Source of the DNA: Pogonophryne albipinna
Lineage: Eukaryota; Chordata; Actinopteri; Perciformes; Artedidraconidae
Direction of reading: 5' to 3'
DNA: 64,000 bases
Assembly (NCBI GenBank): GCA_028583405.1
Contig: CM053259.1
Location: 19,257,594-19,321,593 of the forward strand
In this document: positions 24,460-42,716 of the stretch, piece by piece
How positions within the stretch are numbered: the stretch's first letter is position 1
Layout of the letters: each line of letters starts with the position of its first letter
The notes under the pieces: generated by a model
The model's database searches: none
Told to the model about the DNA's origin: nothing
Seen by the model: only the letters and a program-made list of their open reading frames with translations
Program-made: the position numbers and the translations under genes

Positions 24460-27400
24460 TGGTGTGTCACTGTAGTTAAATTGTGATCCCCCCCCCTCCG
24501 TCTGCCTCCTGTTTACTTAAAGCTCATGTTTTCCTTTGTGGTTTGTTTGAAGGGGGCGAGGTCTGCCTGCAGAGCTTCACTATCCTCCCAGGAGCATGTC
24601 TGTGTTGTGGCCTGCCATCCATGCACATGTGTGTGTGTGTTACAGTGTGTATGTGTGCACATATGATGGCTTTTACCTGGGTGTAAACATTACCTCCAAT
24701 GCTTTTGCTATGCTTTATAGTGTGTTCATCCATCATGCTCTGTTTTCAGTCAACTTTTAAGTACAGTCAGAGGACAGGATCACATGGCTCGCTATTCAGA
24801 ATATGACCACTGCACATTTTTTTGCCATTGCTGCACTATAGCCCATACACAGCTTCTGGGGCTGACTACAGTTGCTGCATCATAATTTGTCACATTCACT
24901 AGAAATCTGCATACCCGGCACTACGATCAAAATTGTGAAATACAGACACATAAATCCCCACTTATAGTACAAGAAAACAGTTTTAAGGTCATTATTTGCC
25001 TCTTCCACACAGTTTTCAAATTAGTTTTTTTTATAAAAATGTCAATGTCAGAACTTGCCGCATCTGTCATAGAATGATAAATTGCTACTTGGCCTTGTCA
25101 AAATAAGATTTATAACAAAATGTGCTGCCCTTAACCCTTGAAAAAACCTTGGTCGCCGTGCAAATACACTTATTAAAATTAAAGTTCAGTAAAATATCGG
25201 TAAAACGGGCATACTGAACGTAGAATACCATTACTCGGTGTGTCCCGTCTTCTAAAGCCTTTTAGGATAAACAGCATGTCTCATTTGGGGGTTCTGAGTG
25301 CTCTACCCATGCGGAGTAGAAACAGGTGTTATGTGTTGTCAATAATTACTGTGTATACCTCTTCCTCTCATGAGTCTCTCTCTCGTTCAGTCAGTGTGTG
25401 TGTGGTCCCATATGGTTTTGATGGGTATTTGGACAGGTGACAACATGTCAAAAACTTGTAAAGTAAAACAGGTCTGTCAAATTCCCTCATTGGCGGCTGT
25501 TGCAACTAAATTATGACTCGCATAATTCTTTTTTCTTTACAAATGTTTGGGCTTTCTATTTGATTTTTCTGTTAGGGCTTTTCCGCAGAGTAAGATCACA
25601 CCATATGTTTTCTTCTTTTGTTGCTGTTAATCTGTCGTTTCACTTTTATTCAGTACTTGAAAGGCACAACTATTCAAGTATACTGAAAAAGTGAACACAG
25701 CATTTCAAGGCTATTAAAGGCAGCTTTTAACATTTAGCAAAACAAACATTAATTGTGAATATCTAAATAGATGGCATGTTTTTGTACTGGGACAATTAAG
25801 TCACAAACCATTTTGCTTTCCAAGTTGGGGGGCTGAATGGCATACTCACTCAACAAGTGCTCTACAGTCATCCCAAAATGACACTAAGCTCTGAATACAG
25901 TGCTTTGAATGGAGAGTGACTTTTATAGTTTTTCATTGTGCCACAATGTTCAGATTTCCTGTAGTAGTCTGTCCAAAACAAAGGCAACAATTCTCTGCCG
26001 GTACAAACCCACCTCCCCCTTCCACGTGTAACAAATACTTCCCCAGCGGACTCTCCCCGGTGAACACAATCAAAGAAACAATACGGCTTCTTTTACTGAG
26101 AACCAGAGTGCCTATTAGAGAGAGCAAACGACCTGATTGTTGATTGTGTTAGCATGTCTGAGTGCCTCACTAAATTGCCCACAAGGGTTGAACACTGTAG
26201 AGGGGAGGGAGGAGAGAGAGTAAAGCAGGGGAGAAAAAAAAAAGAAAAAACAAAACTCTTGACTTCTAGATGAGAGGGAATAAAACGAGTGCTCGTTTCG
26301 AGACACGGGAATAGATTAGCTGGGGTTCTGGGGTTGGAGCCTGATTACAGAGCTATTGTTGTTGTTGGAATATATCATATCGCAGCGTCTCCTGCAGCCT
26401 TGGCTAAATAAATCTGTCGTAATCCCCCTGGTGAGCCCTGGCGGCTTCGCGAGCGCCTACTTAACCAGGCTAATTAAAACTCTTCCTTGTCTTGCTTTCC
26501 CCAAATGTACATGCCAGCTTCTGTCTGTGAGGTTGCAGAAGCTCCATTGGTGGGATGCATCTTATAAATGAGATGCATCCCCCCCATTATGTGCTCTTCC
26601 TCGCGGAGCAGAGAAACAATGTGTAAACTTGAAACGGAAATGTGCGTAAGAATTGTCGTTGTGTGATCTAAATATGGGGTATTCCATTGATGACCCACTT
26701 TATCAGGAGGCACATGAGGAAGAATGAGGAGAGCTGGGAAGTGTGACTTCATACACTCACACACAGCACTCAGCTTTATCAGTTCAACAATTATTGTCAC
26801 CGGGCTAATTATGAAAGGCAATTAGTACTGCTTACATGGCAGGGGAGTGAAGGATGGAGAGGGAGAGAAAGAGGGAGAGAGGCATGTTTTTTTTTCTCCA
26901 GCACAACATTTCAAGATTTGCAAAAATTAGATAGAAGGAAAAGGGTTGGGGTTTCCTGGGAAATAAGGCATCCTCGCGTGGGAGTGCTTGTCACTTAATC
27001 ATCTGGATTTGTTCAAGGTGACATGGATGCACTTGGGAGCCAGCGGTCCAATTCCTCCTCTGGGGTGGAGGGGCTTAATGAATGGATGTGTCCTCGGGCG
27101 ACCTGCGAGTTCCACTCCTCGTGGCACCAAAGATGGATGAGGAATTTTATGGCATTTTTTACTTATTAAATTGTGTACAATGGAGAGACGGGAGGATGAT
27201 GTGAGATGAAGAGGATACAATGTGGGCAAGGTTGTGAATCAGGTTTAAATCCGCAGCATTAAATGGGAATAAAGGGTATCTCGCATCATGTTACGGCAAA
27301 AGGAGTGTCAATTTAAAAGAAACGGCAAAAATGAATTGATGGATGTTATTTTTTGATCAATTGGAAGTTAGCTGGTAATTGGATTCCTGTTAAAGGACCG

Positions 27401-30400
27401 TAAAACATACTTTGAAACTAATATTCCTTGGTCATAACGATCTGTTTAATTGTAATAATGGACATTGAGAAAAAGCAGATCTTGTGTATAGCCTAGAAAA
27501 AGGTCGCTTTCGAAAAATGCTGATGCCTGTCAACCCCTACAGGCTGTTGGGTAATGTTTTATCCTCATGCTGCCTGCTGACAACAAACACAGAACAAGAT
27601 GTCAGTGAGTACACCTGTAAATGTCTGTTCAGCTGTTCTGAAGCACAAGAAATCTGATCACACAGAGTCTGATGCAACAGCGTTTAGCCTGCTGAGACCA
27701 AGCGGAGTACCTGCCAAGACTGTCACTGTGTGTCACAGTGTGCACAAATGTGTTGTTTGCCTACAAAGAAAAGAGGCAGAAATTCATTTTGTACCATTTG
27801 TTACTATTTAGGAACTTGAATGTGGACATTGAAACTCTGAGAAAACAATAGGAAAATGCATATGTGGATGAAACCCAGGTGAGTTGTTTTATGCATTGAT
27901 GTAACTTGGCCAGTTGAGAACGCGCCATCATCTTTGATGTCGTTTGTTTTGATCATAAAATAATCACACAACACCAAAGTACCCTCGGATATGATATGAG
28001 CCGATCCATCAGGATGTAAGCATTGCTTCCCTTTCCTTTCTTCTGTTCTTCTTTTAATCATCTGCAGTCTTTTTTTTTTAAAGTGACACACGCAGCCATG
28101 CAGAGTAGTACAAGTTGATTTGCGATTGTGAGCATGCAGATGAAACAAAAACGAAATGTCCCCATAGATTCACAGTTATTTACAGCCACCGTCATGCTGC
28201 ATATGTGTAAATGATTGTTCCCTGCATTGGGGTATTCAATCTTTATTGTCAGTACCATAATACAACCTCTGCTTACATCGAAGAAAATGTAGTTCATCAC
28301 ACAACAAACATTAGACAATAAACTCCTTCACAATGTTCACCACATTACATTTCTCTAAGAGACGATCAAGGATGATAAATACCATGAAAAGATGTAATAA
28401 ATGGGATATTTCTGTACACACAGACAGCTTGTTATTTCTGTATTGCTATCTGAGTTGAGCTAATCCCAGGGTAACTTCTCCAGAACTCTCTACAGACGCC
28501 AGAAAAGCTGTTCTCCAGAACAGTAGCAGACAGGCCTCCTGTAGTGAAAGACAAGGGCAGACTAAACATGACAATGTTGATGGATTGGACTGTAGATCGT
28601 GAGCTCTCTGCCAGCACTGAATGTGCCCGTCCCATCACGCTAAGAAGTCAGAATGTACCACAATCCTGCAGCCAAAACACCGATAGGCCGCTAAACGTCA
28701 GCGTTCACCACCTGCATGTCTGAGAAGACAAACAAAGCTGGACAGGACTAATAGAGGATCACTGTGCCTCACTGGAGCGACTGACCTAATTGGAGCAATT
28801 GGAGACGAACACTCACTGCCATCAATCACAACACCTCGGACGGGTTTTGGAAGGATTTCAACGAGGGAACAGAGAGAGGCAAAGCACGGACAATCAGGTG
28901 TACACATGGATGCACGTGCAGACTTTGAGGGGTGGGGGTCGAAGGTTTGAACTCGATGCCTTGCCAAAAGTTGGATTCTCCCCTGGTGAAACCTGAGGCA
29001 TTTGAAACAGCAGGCTGCAGAGTCGGCAGGCCTTGGTTTAGAGTTGTGGCGTTTGCGGTGGTGGGAAGGGGGGGGGGGGTCAGCTTGTCATCTGTAATGG
29101 AGGAATGTGGGGCCGTCTCGGTGGGGCTGAGTATTCCCTTTCACACTCTGTTAAAAAGAAAAAGAAGGGCAGGAGGAGAGGGAAGGGCTGGGTGGAGCTG
29201 GGCCTCTCACTCAGACGGTGTGTTCCAGTGGCCTATTTTCAATTCCTAGAAACCCCTGAAGCTTCTCGAGGTAACGCTGCCGAACAACCTCCTGTCTAAT
29301 ACCATTCAGAGCCCCCAGCACACCCTCACTTAAATCTATTATGGCTGCTTTAGTAAATTAAAACCAGCTCAGGTCATTCAACTCTAATCCAGTTTATTCA
29401 GATCTGATTAATCGCACATTATCTAATCAGTTAAATTCAGTTAAAACCAGACAACAGTTTAGAATATGGTCAGCTACAAACCAAAAGCAACAGGGTTCCC
29501 ATAGATCCAAAACCAACTGATTACAGTCATTATTTATTCACATTTATAATGAATTTTGGAATTCCTGAATTCTGAATCTCATTTATTATAGCCTAAACAA
29601 TCGTCAAAACAAAACTACTGAGACAGTAAGACGTTTAAAAGGTTAAAAGTAATAATTTCAGAAGATAAAAGGTCTTTCCTTTTTTTGAAGAAAGTGTTCC
29701 AGTTTGACCTGTTTCTGTAGATAAAAGAGATGAGAAAACGTTTTTATAATAATGTAAAACCTGCTGTGGTTTCCAAACAATTACATTATTTTAGTATGTT
29801 TTTATAAAAATCTTTAGACAGAGTTTAGAGTCTGTCTTTGCTATTACTATTTTTCAAGACACATCTTTGAAATTCTTGTTAAAAACCTCAGTATCTGTAA
29901 AACACACGCAGAGTTTTCACAGCCGCAGCTGCTGCCACGGGACAGTGAAAGTTTCGCGAAAGAGTTCAGAGCGATGTCCCACAGATGTGAGCCCACATGT
30001 GTTTTTTGAAGGATGTGTAAGTATTGACAGCGAAGGATACGCTCCAAATGTGGAATGCTATAAGCAAGATCAATGCCTTCCTCACTGAATATGGTATGTT
30101 TTCATGTTTTATGGTTAAGGGTTTAAAGATGGAAGTGCTGATGTCAGGTTGGGTTCATCTGTGGTTCATTTAACTTGAGGCTTCCTCCTGTGCGTGCAGC
30201 TTTCCGTGACTCTCGTAGGAGTGTGTGTGTTTGTGTGTGCGTGTGTTTGCAAGTCTGTATGTGTTTGGCTGTGGGTGTGAAGTATCCACACTGTGATTCA
30301 CTGGTATCTGTTGATCCCCTGTATCGTGATATACCCGCTCCTTTTGTATCATATAACACTCACACACAGACACACACCTTTCTCCTTTCACGCTGCTCTT

Positions 30401-30680
30401 TATTCATACATGATTGATTTTCCTTTCTTGCTTAAAGTGAAAAGGACAGAGGACGTACTGTATTTTCACAATGAAATAATTAGAAACCCTTTTTGGCACG
30501 TGCTTGTGAAAAAACAGGGGTCCATTCAGACCGGAGACCTGCTCTTACCACCTCTGCCCTCTGGCATCTGTCACCAACATCAGATGAAAAACTTAGAAAA
30601 AAAGAAAATACAACTGAGTTGTATTTATTTTGGTGTAATCATTAGGATTAAGCTGGTGCAGAAACGCATTAATTCCTAAT
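24458..30680. other. Intergenic DNA with candidate conserved blocks
   Basis: Blocks at about 26,340-26,830 and 26,990-27,310 are repeat-free and carry TAATTA motifs, an ATGCAT hairpin and CpGs. A G run at about 29068-29079 could form a quadruplex. No gene, tRNA or snRNA pattern is found. Confidence 0.5.
26553..26580. repeat. Inverted repeat GGATGCATCT / AGATGCATCC
   Basis: There are two perfect 10-base arms with an 8-base spacer. The arms contain the ATGCAT palindrome. It lies in a unique-looking stretch (about 26,340-26,830) that also carries several TAATTA-type homeodomain cores. Confidence 0.8.
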
Positions 30681-30775
30681 CCTTCCCGTGTCCCCTCTCC
30701 CTATCCCATCTTCTCCCTTGTTCCCCCCTCCTCTCCTTTCTCCTCCTCTTATTTCCCTCCCTCTCTCCCCCACCA
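30681..30775. repeat. Polypyrimidine tract
   Basis: About 90 bases consist almost only of C and T on the + strand, interrupted by a few purines. A second pyrimidine-rich block follows at about 30900-30975. Such tracts can form triplex (H-) DNA where mirror symmetry is sufficient. Confidence 0.8.
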
Positions 30776-31087
30776 AACGCTTTTAATTTGTCAGGGAGGG
30801 AAGGGGGAGTTCGGGGGGGTTAGTTAGAGGCACTCGTTCGGAGCAGCTTTGAGCCTCTGCCAAGCTCTCGTTCGCATTGTGCTGCTTACAGCTGGGCTGC
30901 CCTCCTTCCCTGCTCTCCCTCTTTCTCCCCTCTCTGTTCTTCTTCTCCCTTTCTTTTTTTCCTTTTCTCTTTTTGTGTGAAGCGCTGTCTGCTTTTCTTG
31001 ATGGTTTTTGCTACGGGGAGTCGGGGGAGAAGAAGGGGGTCACTTGTCATGGGGCCAACTTTCAGGGTTTCAGTCTCTTGTGCATTG

Positions 31088-32631
<1,544 letters not shown>

Positions 32632-33084
32632 TTAAAGATCCCATGTCATGGCCATTTCTACTGATCATAATTCCATTGTTGAGGTCTACTAGAATATATT
32701 TATATTGTGCAATTTTCCAAACTCACATTGGTTTCTCATACAGCATCCCCCCTGTGAGCCCACTGTGCTCTGATTGGTCACTGCGCACCTACAGTGTAAG
32801 CGCGAGGCTCCACTAGCACCCCCCCCCAGCGCGTCACAGTTTCGAGGAGCTCCACGGGGGTCCATTTGGGTATGGTCACGTCACTGTACCCAGGAAGAAA
32901 AAGAGAAATCTCCAACGAGGCGTTCTGGGGCAGCATAGACAGGTCTTTTCTGTGTTAGAGTTGTACTCGCTACAGGGTGTACTTTGAGGGTTTGTAACTT
33001 TGCAGGCCGTTCACATGCATAAAAACCTTCATAACACACAAGGGGACGGGTAATAACCGGAAAAGCATGACATGGGACCTTTAC
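32632..33084. mobile_element. hAT-like miniature inverted-repeat element (453 bp)
   Basis: The left end reads TTAAAGATCCCATGTCATG and the right end is the reverse complement of GTAAAGGTCCCATGTCATG, an inverted repeat of about 19 bases with two differences. The flanks carry an apparent 8-bp target duplication, ATCAAATC (32624-32631) and ATCAAATA (33085-33092), with one mismatch. Eight-base duplications and short terminal repeats are typical of hAT elements. The interior has no transposase frame, so it is non-autonomous. Confidence 0.75.
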
Positions 33085-33092
33085 ATCAAATA

Positions 33093-36438
<3,346 letters not shown>

Positions 36439-36467
<29 letters not shown>

Positions 36468-36501
36468 GTATATGTGTGTGTGTGTGTGTCTGTGTGTGTG
36501 T
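36439..36501. repeat. Interrupted (TG)n microsatellite
   Basis: Two TG blocks are separated by AATGTATA and a TC step. They lie 115 bases left of a CA array of opposite strand sense at 36616. Confidence 0.9.
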
Positions 36502-36615
36502 CGAGCTGTTTCCTGCCCCTTAGCACCTCTCCACTTTTGTCTTGTGTTTTAAGAGGGGTTCAACCTCATTGTCGACAATAAACACTGCACAAGGGACTTA
36601 CCACAGTCCTCCCTT

Positions 36616-36698
<83 letters not shown>
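36616..36698. repeat. (CA)41 microsatellite
   Basis: A pure CA array of about 83 bases. Together with the TG block at 36439-36501 it forms an inverted pair able to base-pair within one strand. Confidence 0.96.
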
Positions 36699-36700
<2 letters not shown>

Positions 36701-38215
36701 GACCTCAAATGGCGTAATTTGAATTTAAATAGAAGTGTACAGTATTGTGCGCCATTGAGTAAAGTGCATCATCCATTAGTGAGGACATCCTTAGGACTGC
36801 TTTAAATAACCCTTTGCTCGGCCTCACCCCTTCTCTCTCCTTTACTGTCTTTGTTAGGAGATGACAGGACGACAATGAGGAAATAATCTCAATCCTCATT
36901 CAGATTTTTTCCTACCACTTTGCTCGCCTATTATAAGATTGTATAGAAATAGTAAACCTGTCCTGGAAGAATTAAGCAGAGTATCTTTAGAAACAAACTT
37001 GAAGCCCAAGCTCTGAAAGAGAGAAACATACAAGGGTTTTACCCCTTTACATATCACATATTGTTACTGACTTTAACATTGAATAATGTAACGTGAAACT
37101 TGCTTTAGATAAGTAAATCAATTACAATGGACAACAGACTACTTTTTATCAAGGACAATATGTGAACTTTTACTTAATAGAACCATTGAATCACACCAAG
37201 CATATACAAAACACAAATATTCAGCTTTTGTAGACAGCTCTGACTCCCTGTATCTTGAAGCACACTTTAATGCAGTTTTCAGTATTTTGCCTATATGCAC
37301 AACTTCCTAACCCACAAACTGACAACAATTAAGTTGAGAACTTGTTTACAGTTCATCACATTTTATTTAGCAGCATGCATCACTGCCTGTGAGAAGTGCC
37401 ATGGTAGGCATTTTGAAAATAGCGCAGGAATGACAAACTCTACAACCAATAATAAAAGTGAGAAGTGATAACAGGTGCCTCAAACCATCAAAAACAAGAT
37501 TTGGTTTCATGAAAAGACTGGTGAAGTCCATGGATTTTGTTGGAGAACTAGATATTTTCAGTCCTGAAACCTCAGGTTAAACTGGGATATTTCTTTTCTT
37601 TTCACACATCCAGAGTAATTGTAGTTCACGGGCAAATGTTTTACATCACCAGAGAGTACACAGCTGTCTTTAACTACAAATGAAAAAGACCAGTTTCAGC
37701 TTTTACCCACCGGCCGAAACCTAAAACAGTTTTGCAGATGGCTCTTATTGTTTTTTTTAAAGAACAATAAGTGAATCACATCAAAGCTTGGACAATATAC
37801 TACAGATTCTGATCATTTGTCTAAAAAGCCTCCAACATGTGTAGAGACATCGAGCTAATGCTCCGCTTCACCAATAACCCGGCTCTTCTAGACTGACGTT
37901 CTGTGGCTAAAACAATGTCAGGGACAGGAAAAAGCTGTTGTGTTATCTTGTCAAAGCACGGGGGCCACGTAACAATGGCTAAACGCGTCCCCTGCCAAAG
38001 GAAACGTTTTATACGTAAATTGGTGGTCGATGACACATATTTAATGACTGGTAACAGTTTGAACTATGAGCCTGACACTTCAAAGGGATCGGGTTTCCTC
38101 ACAAGTTTATTTCCAGTTCCTCTCTGCAATGAGTTTTTAGTGGTGTGGGCTTGGCTGCGGGAGAAAGGGAAGGAGAGGGAGATTTCACACACAGGGACGG
38201 GCAGATGTATGCAGG

Positions 38216-38286
38216 CACACGTGCACGCACACACACACAAAGACGACACACACACACAAAGACGACACACACACATACACACACAG
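38216..38286. repeat. CA-rich array with duplicated AAAGACGA units
   Basis: CACACACA blocks are separated by two copies of AAAGACGA, giving a period of about 20 bases. It is a short compound repeat. Confidence 0.85.
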
Positions 38287-39168
38287 GCTTAGACAGAGTG
38301 CTTGCACTTCAAACAAATGGGACTTCATCAGTGTACATCAGTAATGGTTCCAGGCTGCCCCAACAGCCCTAATCATTTCCAGAGGGAGACCTAGAGCGAG
38401 AGAGTTTTTTTTCCTCTTGCTTAAGCCTCAGTTGCAAGTGTACCTTCAGCAAATCAAACATTAAAGCCCTTATATTCTAGGATAAATTCCTGCCTGCTAG
38501 TAGAGACATGTGAAGGACACTATGAAGAGAATACAAAGAGCTTTCATTGAGAAGATGCACACATTCAGTACAACACAGAATGTAAACACTGTGTTTTCAG
38601 CATCATAAACTACTCCCTCAGCATGCTTTGTGTGCAGAATGAAGTAAACATAATCCTCCAGTGACTACAGTCTAACCCCATTGTAAGTCAGGTTAGTCAT
38701 GCAAACAAAGAGCAGGAGAGGTTACGTTCAACAAACCTCAGAGGACCTTATTGGTGTAAACAGCTGGCTGCTGTGCGATTTGGAACAAAGTGTCGCAGGT
38801 TTGCCTTGAATGCCATTTTTGATCTCAAGTGATCCGACTAAAGCCAAGAGGTCCTTTTCTTTATGTCCAAAACAAACACAGTGTTTGTCGTTCCTAGGAG
38901 AGTTAATGTAGTGTGAATATCCAGAGCAGACTGTCTGTATTTAGAATCAACTGAAGCTGAAAATGGCCAGGTGCTGCAGATACAAAAAAAGAGGCATTAG
39001 CCGGGTCAATGTCGGCCACTACAAAAACAGTGATAATGTTTGTGCACCTGCGTAAAATCATTTTGTGAATAATTGAGTGTGTTTTCAATTTTGAGGAAAA
39101 AAGAGAGTGGAAAGTCCTTTCACTTTTATCTTTTTTTTTAAGCAGACTCTCTGAAGCAGAGAGAGAGG

Positions 39169-39230
39169 CACAAGGCAAGGCAAGTTTATTTATATAGCAC
39201 TTTTCAACACAAGGCAATTCAAAGTGCACA
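39169..39230 (+). repeat. Fragment of a common teleost interspersed repeat (GGCAAGTTTATTTATATAGC type)
   Basis: The stretch beginning CAAGGCAAGGCAAGTTTATT and continuing through TATATAGCACTTTTCAACAC to CAATTCAAAGTGC is a motif I recognise as occurring in very many copies in fish genomes. Only this short piece is recognisable. I cannot assign the parent element reliably. Confidence 0.65.
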
Positions 39231-39682
39231 GGAGAGTTCTGACTCTTTGCCAACAGGGGATTTTGTGTAGCATCAAAGGACTGAACTCCCTAACTGTGTG
39301 AGTGCAATGCGTGTCCTTAGCACACGAAACATATAAACAGGATAGGAATTTGGCTCCTAGTAAAGTAGACTTCCTAACTGGAGGAAAGGCAGGTTTTAAT
39401 AAAATCCAACAAACATTTTGACAAGGACACCAAGGATAAATGAACAGACTGTTTTGAGACACAAATGAGCAGATTTGAGAGAGAAATAGACCATGTGTAG
39501 TGACAGTTGGTCCCATCATGTGACGCCCCCTTGGCAGACCAGTGGGATCTGGGCGTGCTGGTTGGCCGGTTGTCATTCCCAGGAAATCTATGTTACATGC
39601 CTGATTGGACAGTGGTCAACGGCACAGCCACACCCCTCTGTGGGGAAGCTAATCTCTAGTTAGCAGGTCCATACAATGAAAG

Positions 39683-39684
<2 letters not shown>

Positions 39685-39770
<86 letters not shown>
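39685..39770. repeat. (TG)43 microsatellite
   Basis: A pure TG array of about 86 bases. Confidence 0.96.
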
Positions 39771-39772
<2 letters not shown>

Positions 39773-42568
39773 CCAACAAAATGGGATTATCAGAAATCTA
39801 CAGTCACAACACTGCCAGTTCATTTCTGCAATGGAAACTTCCCTCTTCTGCACCCACAGATAAAACAGTATCTTCTACACTACCCTGCCTTTCATGTTGT
39901 TAAACACGATCTCTTCCTCTTCTCTCACTATTGTACTTACACATGCACATACACACACACACACATATACCCGCAACGCGGTGTTGAAACAACCCAGTGT
40001 GGGAAATAATCTGTAACATAGATTGCCTGTGATCATTTTGGTCATTTCCCATTGACCTAACACCACAAACATCTGACAAACGACGTGGCTCCTTGATATA
40101 ATCCTAATGCAGTTTACGAGCCATTACCGGCCCTGACATCCGCATGGTGTTCCAGCTGACTCAATTTGTGGTTACGGCTTCATCGCCTCAACAGTCAAAA
40201 CACAAAACAGTTTTTGACAGCAAATTATTACTTACCTTGGAAACAGCTCTGCAGCCAGGGAGAAGTGAGAGATTTAGAACAGAAGGAGAACTCATAGCCC
40301 GCTGACATCAGCCTTCTTGGCAGATGAGGAAAAAGTGATAGTGATCAAACAATGGTTGCAGCCAGTGAGTTATGTTTAAGGTGCTGTAACATCCTGAAAT
40401 AAACACACTGCCTTCAGAAGAGCTGTAGCTCAGCTGTCGTGCCTGATCTTGTTCCTCCAGGTTTGCTTTTAGTTCAGCTTTCCAGTCCTCTTTTATTCTT
40501 TAGCGCCATCCAATACTACCTTAAATATTTGATGAGGAATTGTTAAATGTCAGCACCAATTAATTCGGCTGTATTTTAAACTTTTTGCCTTACATAATCC
40601 ACAAACGTATACCTTTGTCTTCAAGGATTCACCTATCCTTTCACGAAAAGTAAAGATTAACAAAGTGTGTCATTATATATTACATTTTACTGTACAAATA
40701 AGAAATAAATGTTGAAATCTGACTTTGACTAGCTAAAGAGCCCTGCAAAAAAAATTACGTACATGAAATTGAAGTAACTTTCACAATCCAGCATCACCCG
40801 GGTATAAACATTATATCACTTACTCTCTATTCGAGTCAAATTAGGTCAAATACGCTTTTGATAGTCAGCTTTGACCATGATTTAAAAATTGCTTAATCAT
40901 GAGATTCAGAAACAGACATCCACTGTATTCCTCTTTCTCTAATACAACTCTTTCTTTATCTCTGTCACTCCCATCCATTGTATGAGAACTGCATGTCGAG
41001 CTTGTCACACTCCGTGACAGGTTGTTTAAGACGGCTTATCTGTCTTGCTTGTGAAATTGTCCACAATGCTTCTATAATGTGGTCGGACAGCTGGCTATAC
41101 ATAAGACAGGCATAGGCAGAAGGAGAGAGACCGAGTGACAGATGGAAGGAGCCTACTTCCTGAGAGGAATATCGATCTGATCATCTCCTCCTCCCTTCTT
41201 CGTGCTCTACGTCCTTTCCTCAGACAGTCCTCAGAGAAAGAGGTTGAGTGACAAAGACAGGGGAGAGAACGGGCGCTGAAACAGAGTGGAGGAGACGAAA
41301 GAGACAGATAAGAAGACGATGGCGCCACAGAAGTATTCTCTCTGCCAGACCCAGTGTTTGGCACTATACGGCCATGGCACAGGGAACAGATTAATAATAT
41401 ATCCTCACAATCTCTCAAGTGGTGTTGCTCCCAGGTCCTCCATTATAGCCACAAGTGCACAAGCTGCAGTAAAGTACTTTAGTCGGCAAGCCCTCAAAAT
41501 ACTCTACTCGTCCATCTGCAATGCACACTCCTCGTGCTCAAGTTCATCGCTATCAATCAAAAGCTATTAGGCCCGAGGAAAAAAGCCACAACTGATAAAA
41601 CCCTCACCAAAGTACATCTTAATTGATGTTTCCATATTCATCCTCCTATCCCTGCGGTGTAGCACTGACGTGATCTACAAGCTCATCAGGAGGACATTAA
41701 CCAACCCAGCAGGCCATGTTTCGTCCAGTGAGACCGACCAAATAAATATCCTGAACCATCTGACCGTTCACATTACAGCAGCCAGCCCACTTCCTCTCAC
41801 TCTATTCTTTATCCTTCTCGGATATTTATGAGGTGAACATTTTAGTGCTGTGGGGGAAGATAGTGTTCAATCTCAACAATCGACCTATACTGTGCAGTTT
41901 ATATTGGCATTTGAACACTCAAGCTCAATGTTTATCATGTGCTCACGTACAATCTAACCTTACCATTTTATGTTTAAAGAAATTATCCTTGATGCTTGAT
42001 TTGATGTTTGTACTTTTTTTTATAATCAATTATGTGATCATCATACAGAAGACTGTATCTTCATTAGTGTTCTCCAGTGGGCAACACAGCTGAGTGTGCT
42101 GAGTGGACAGCCAATGATTCGACAGGTGTTGAAATATCTTGAGTGAGAAATTCAATCTATTGGGATTCAGTGCTATAATTAGCATGTTAGTCCAAATACT
42201 TTCCACTTGTCATGCTCACATGCTAGCTTCCAATTTCAGTGTGGAATCCAAACTTGACGGCATAATATGTTCGCCCAATTTATGAATTGAATAATGGTTG
42301 ATTTGTAAAATAGGGCTATGACATGCTCTAGCCAGTCATACACCAGGGAAGTAGAACATGAATCCACTAGCAATCTGTCAATACATCCCAAAGGAAACTC
42401 CCAACCAGATGCTTAAAACTAAAACTCTGTTTCCACAAATTAGTCCCATAACAGTTACCCCTCTGTTAAAAAAATGGCAAAATATGCACAATCACCACAA
42501 TCTTATCCCCGCCTGGAGTTGGTTAGTGTTGTCAATTTCTGTGTCTGTTGTCAGCAGGATTAAGGAAT

Positions 42569-42716
42569 AACTACTGGAAACTTGGTGGAAGAATGACGCA
42601 TGGGGAGACGAAGAACCAAGTCATTTTTGGAGTGGGTCCAAATCACAGGGCGGATATAAGCATTATGTTTCACTTAAGGAAACAACGTAGGCGGAGGTCT
42701 GTGCACTAATTGTATT
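42569..42716 (+). repeat. Degenerate teleost interspersed repeat (AACTTGGTGGAAGAATG type)
   Basis: AAACTTGGTGGAAGAATGACG, then a GAACCAAGTCATTTTTGGAG stretch, then GGCGGAGGTCTGTGCACT near the right end follow the order of a widespread fish repeat that I recognise from its 'cttggtggaaggatg ... ggcggaggtctg' signature. The middle is shortened compared with full copies. The superfamily is not assigned. Confidence 0.6.

Larger units (their letters stand above)
36699..42568. other. Intergenic DNA with microsatellites and one repeat fragment
   Basis: Apart from arrays at 38216 and 39685 and the fish repeat fragment at 39169, no feature is recognised. Open frames are short and domain-free. Confidence 0.5.

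Noticed and set aside
27242..27256. GGTTTAAATCC-like stretch resembling a tRNA T-arm
   Set aside because: No matching acceptor stem, D-arm or anticodon arm could be laid out around it.
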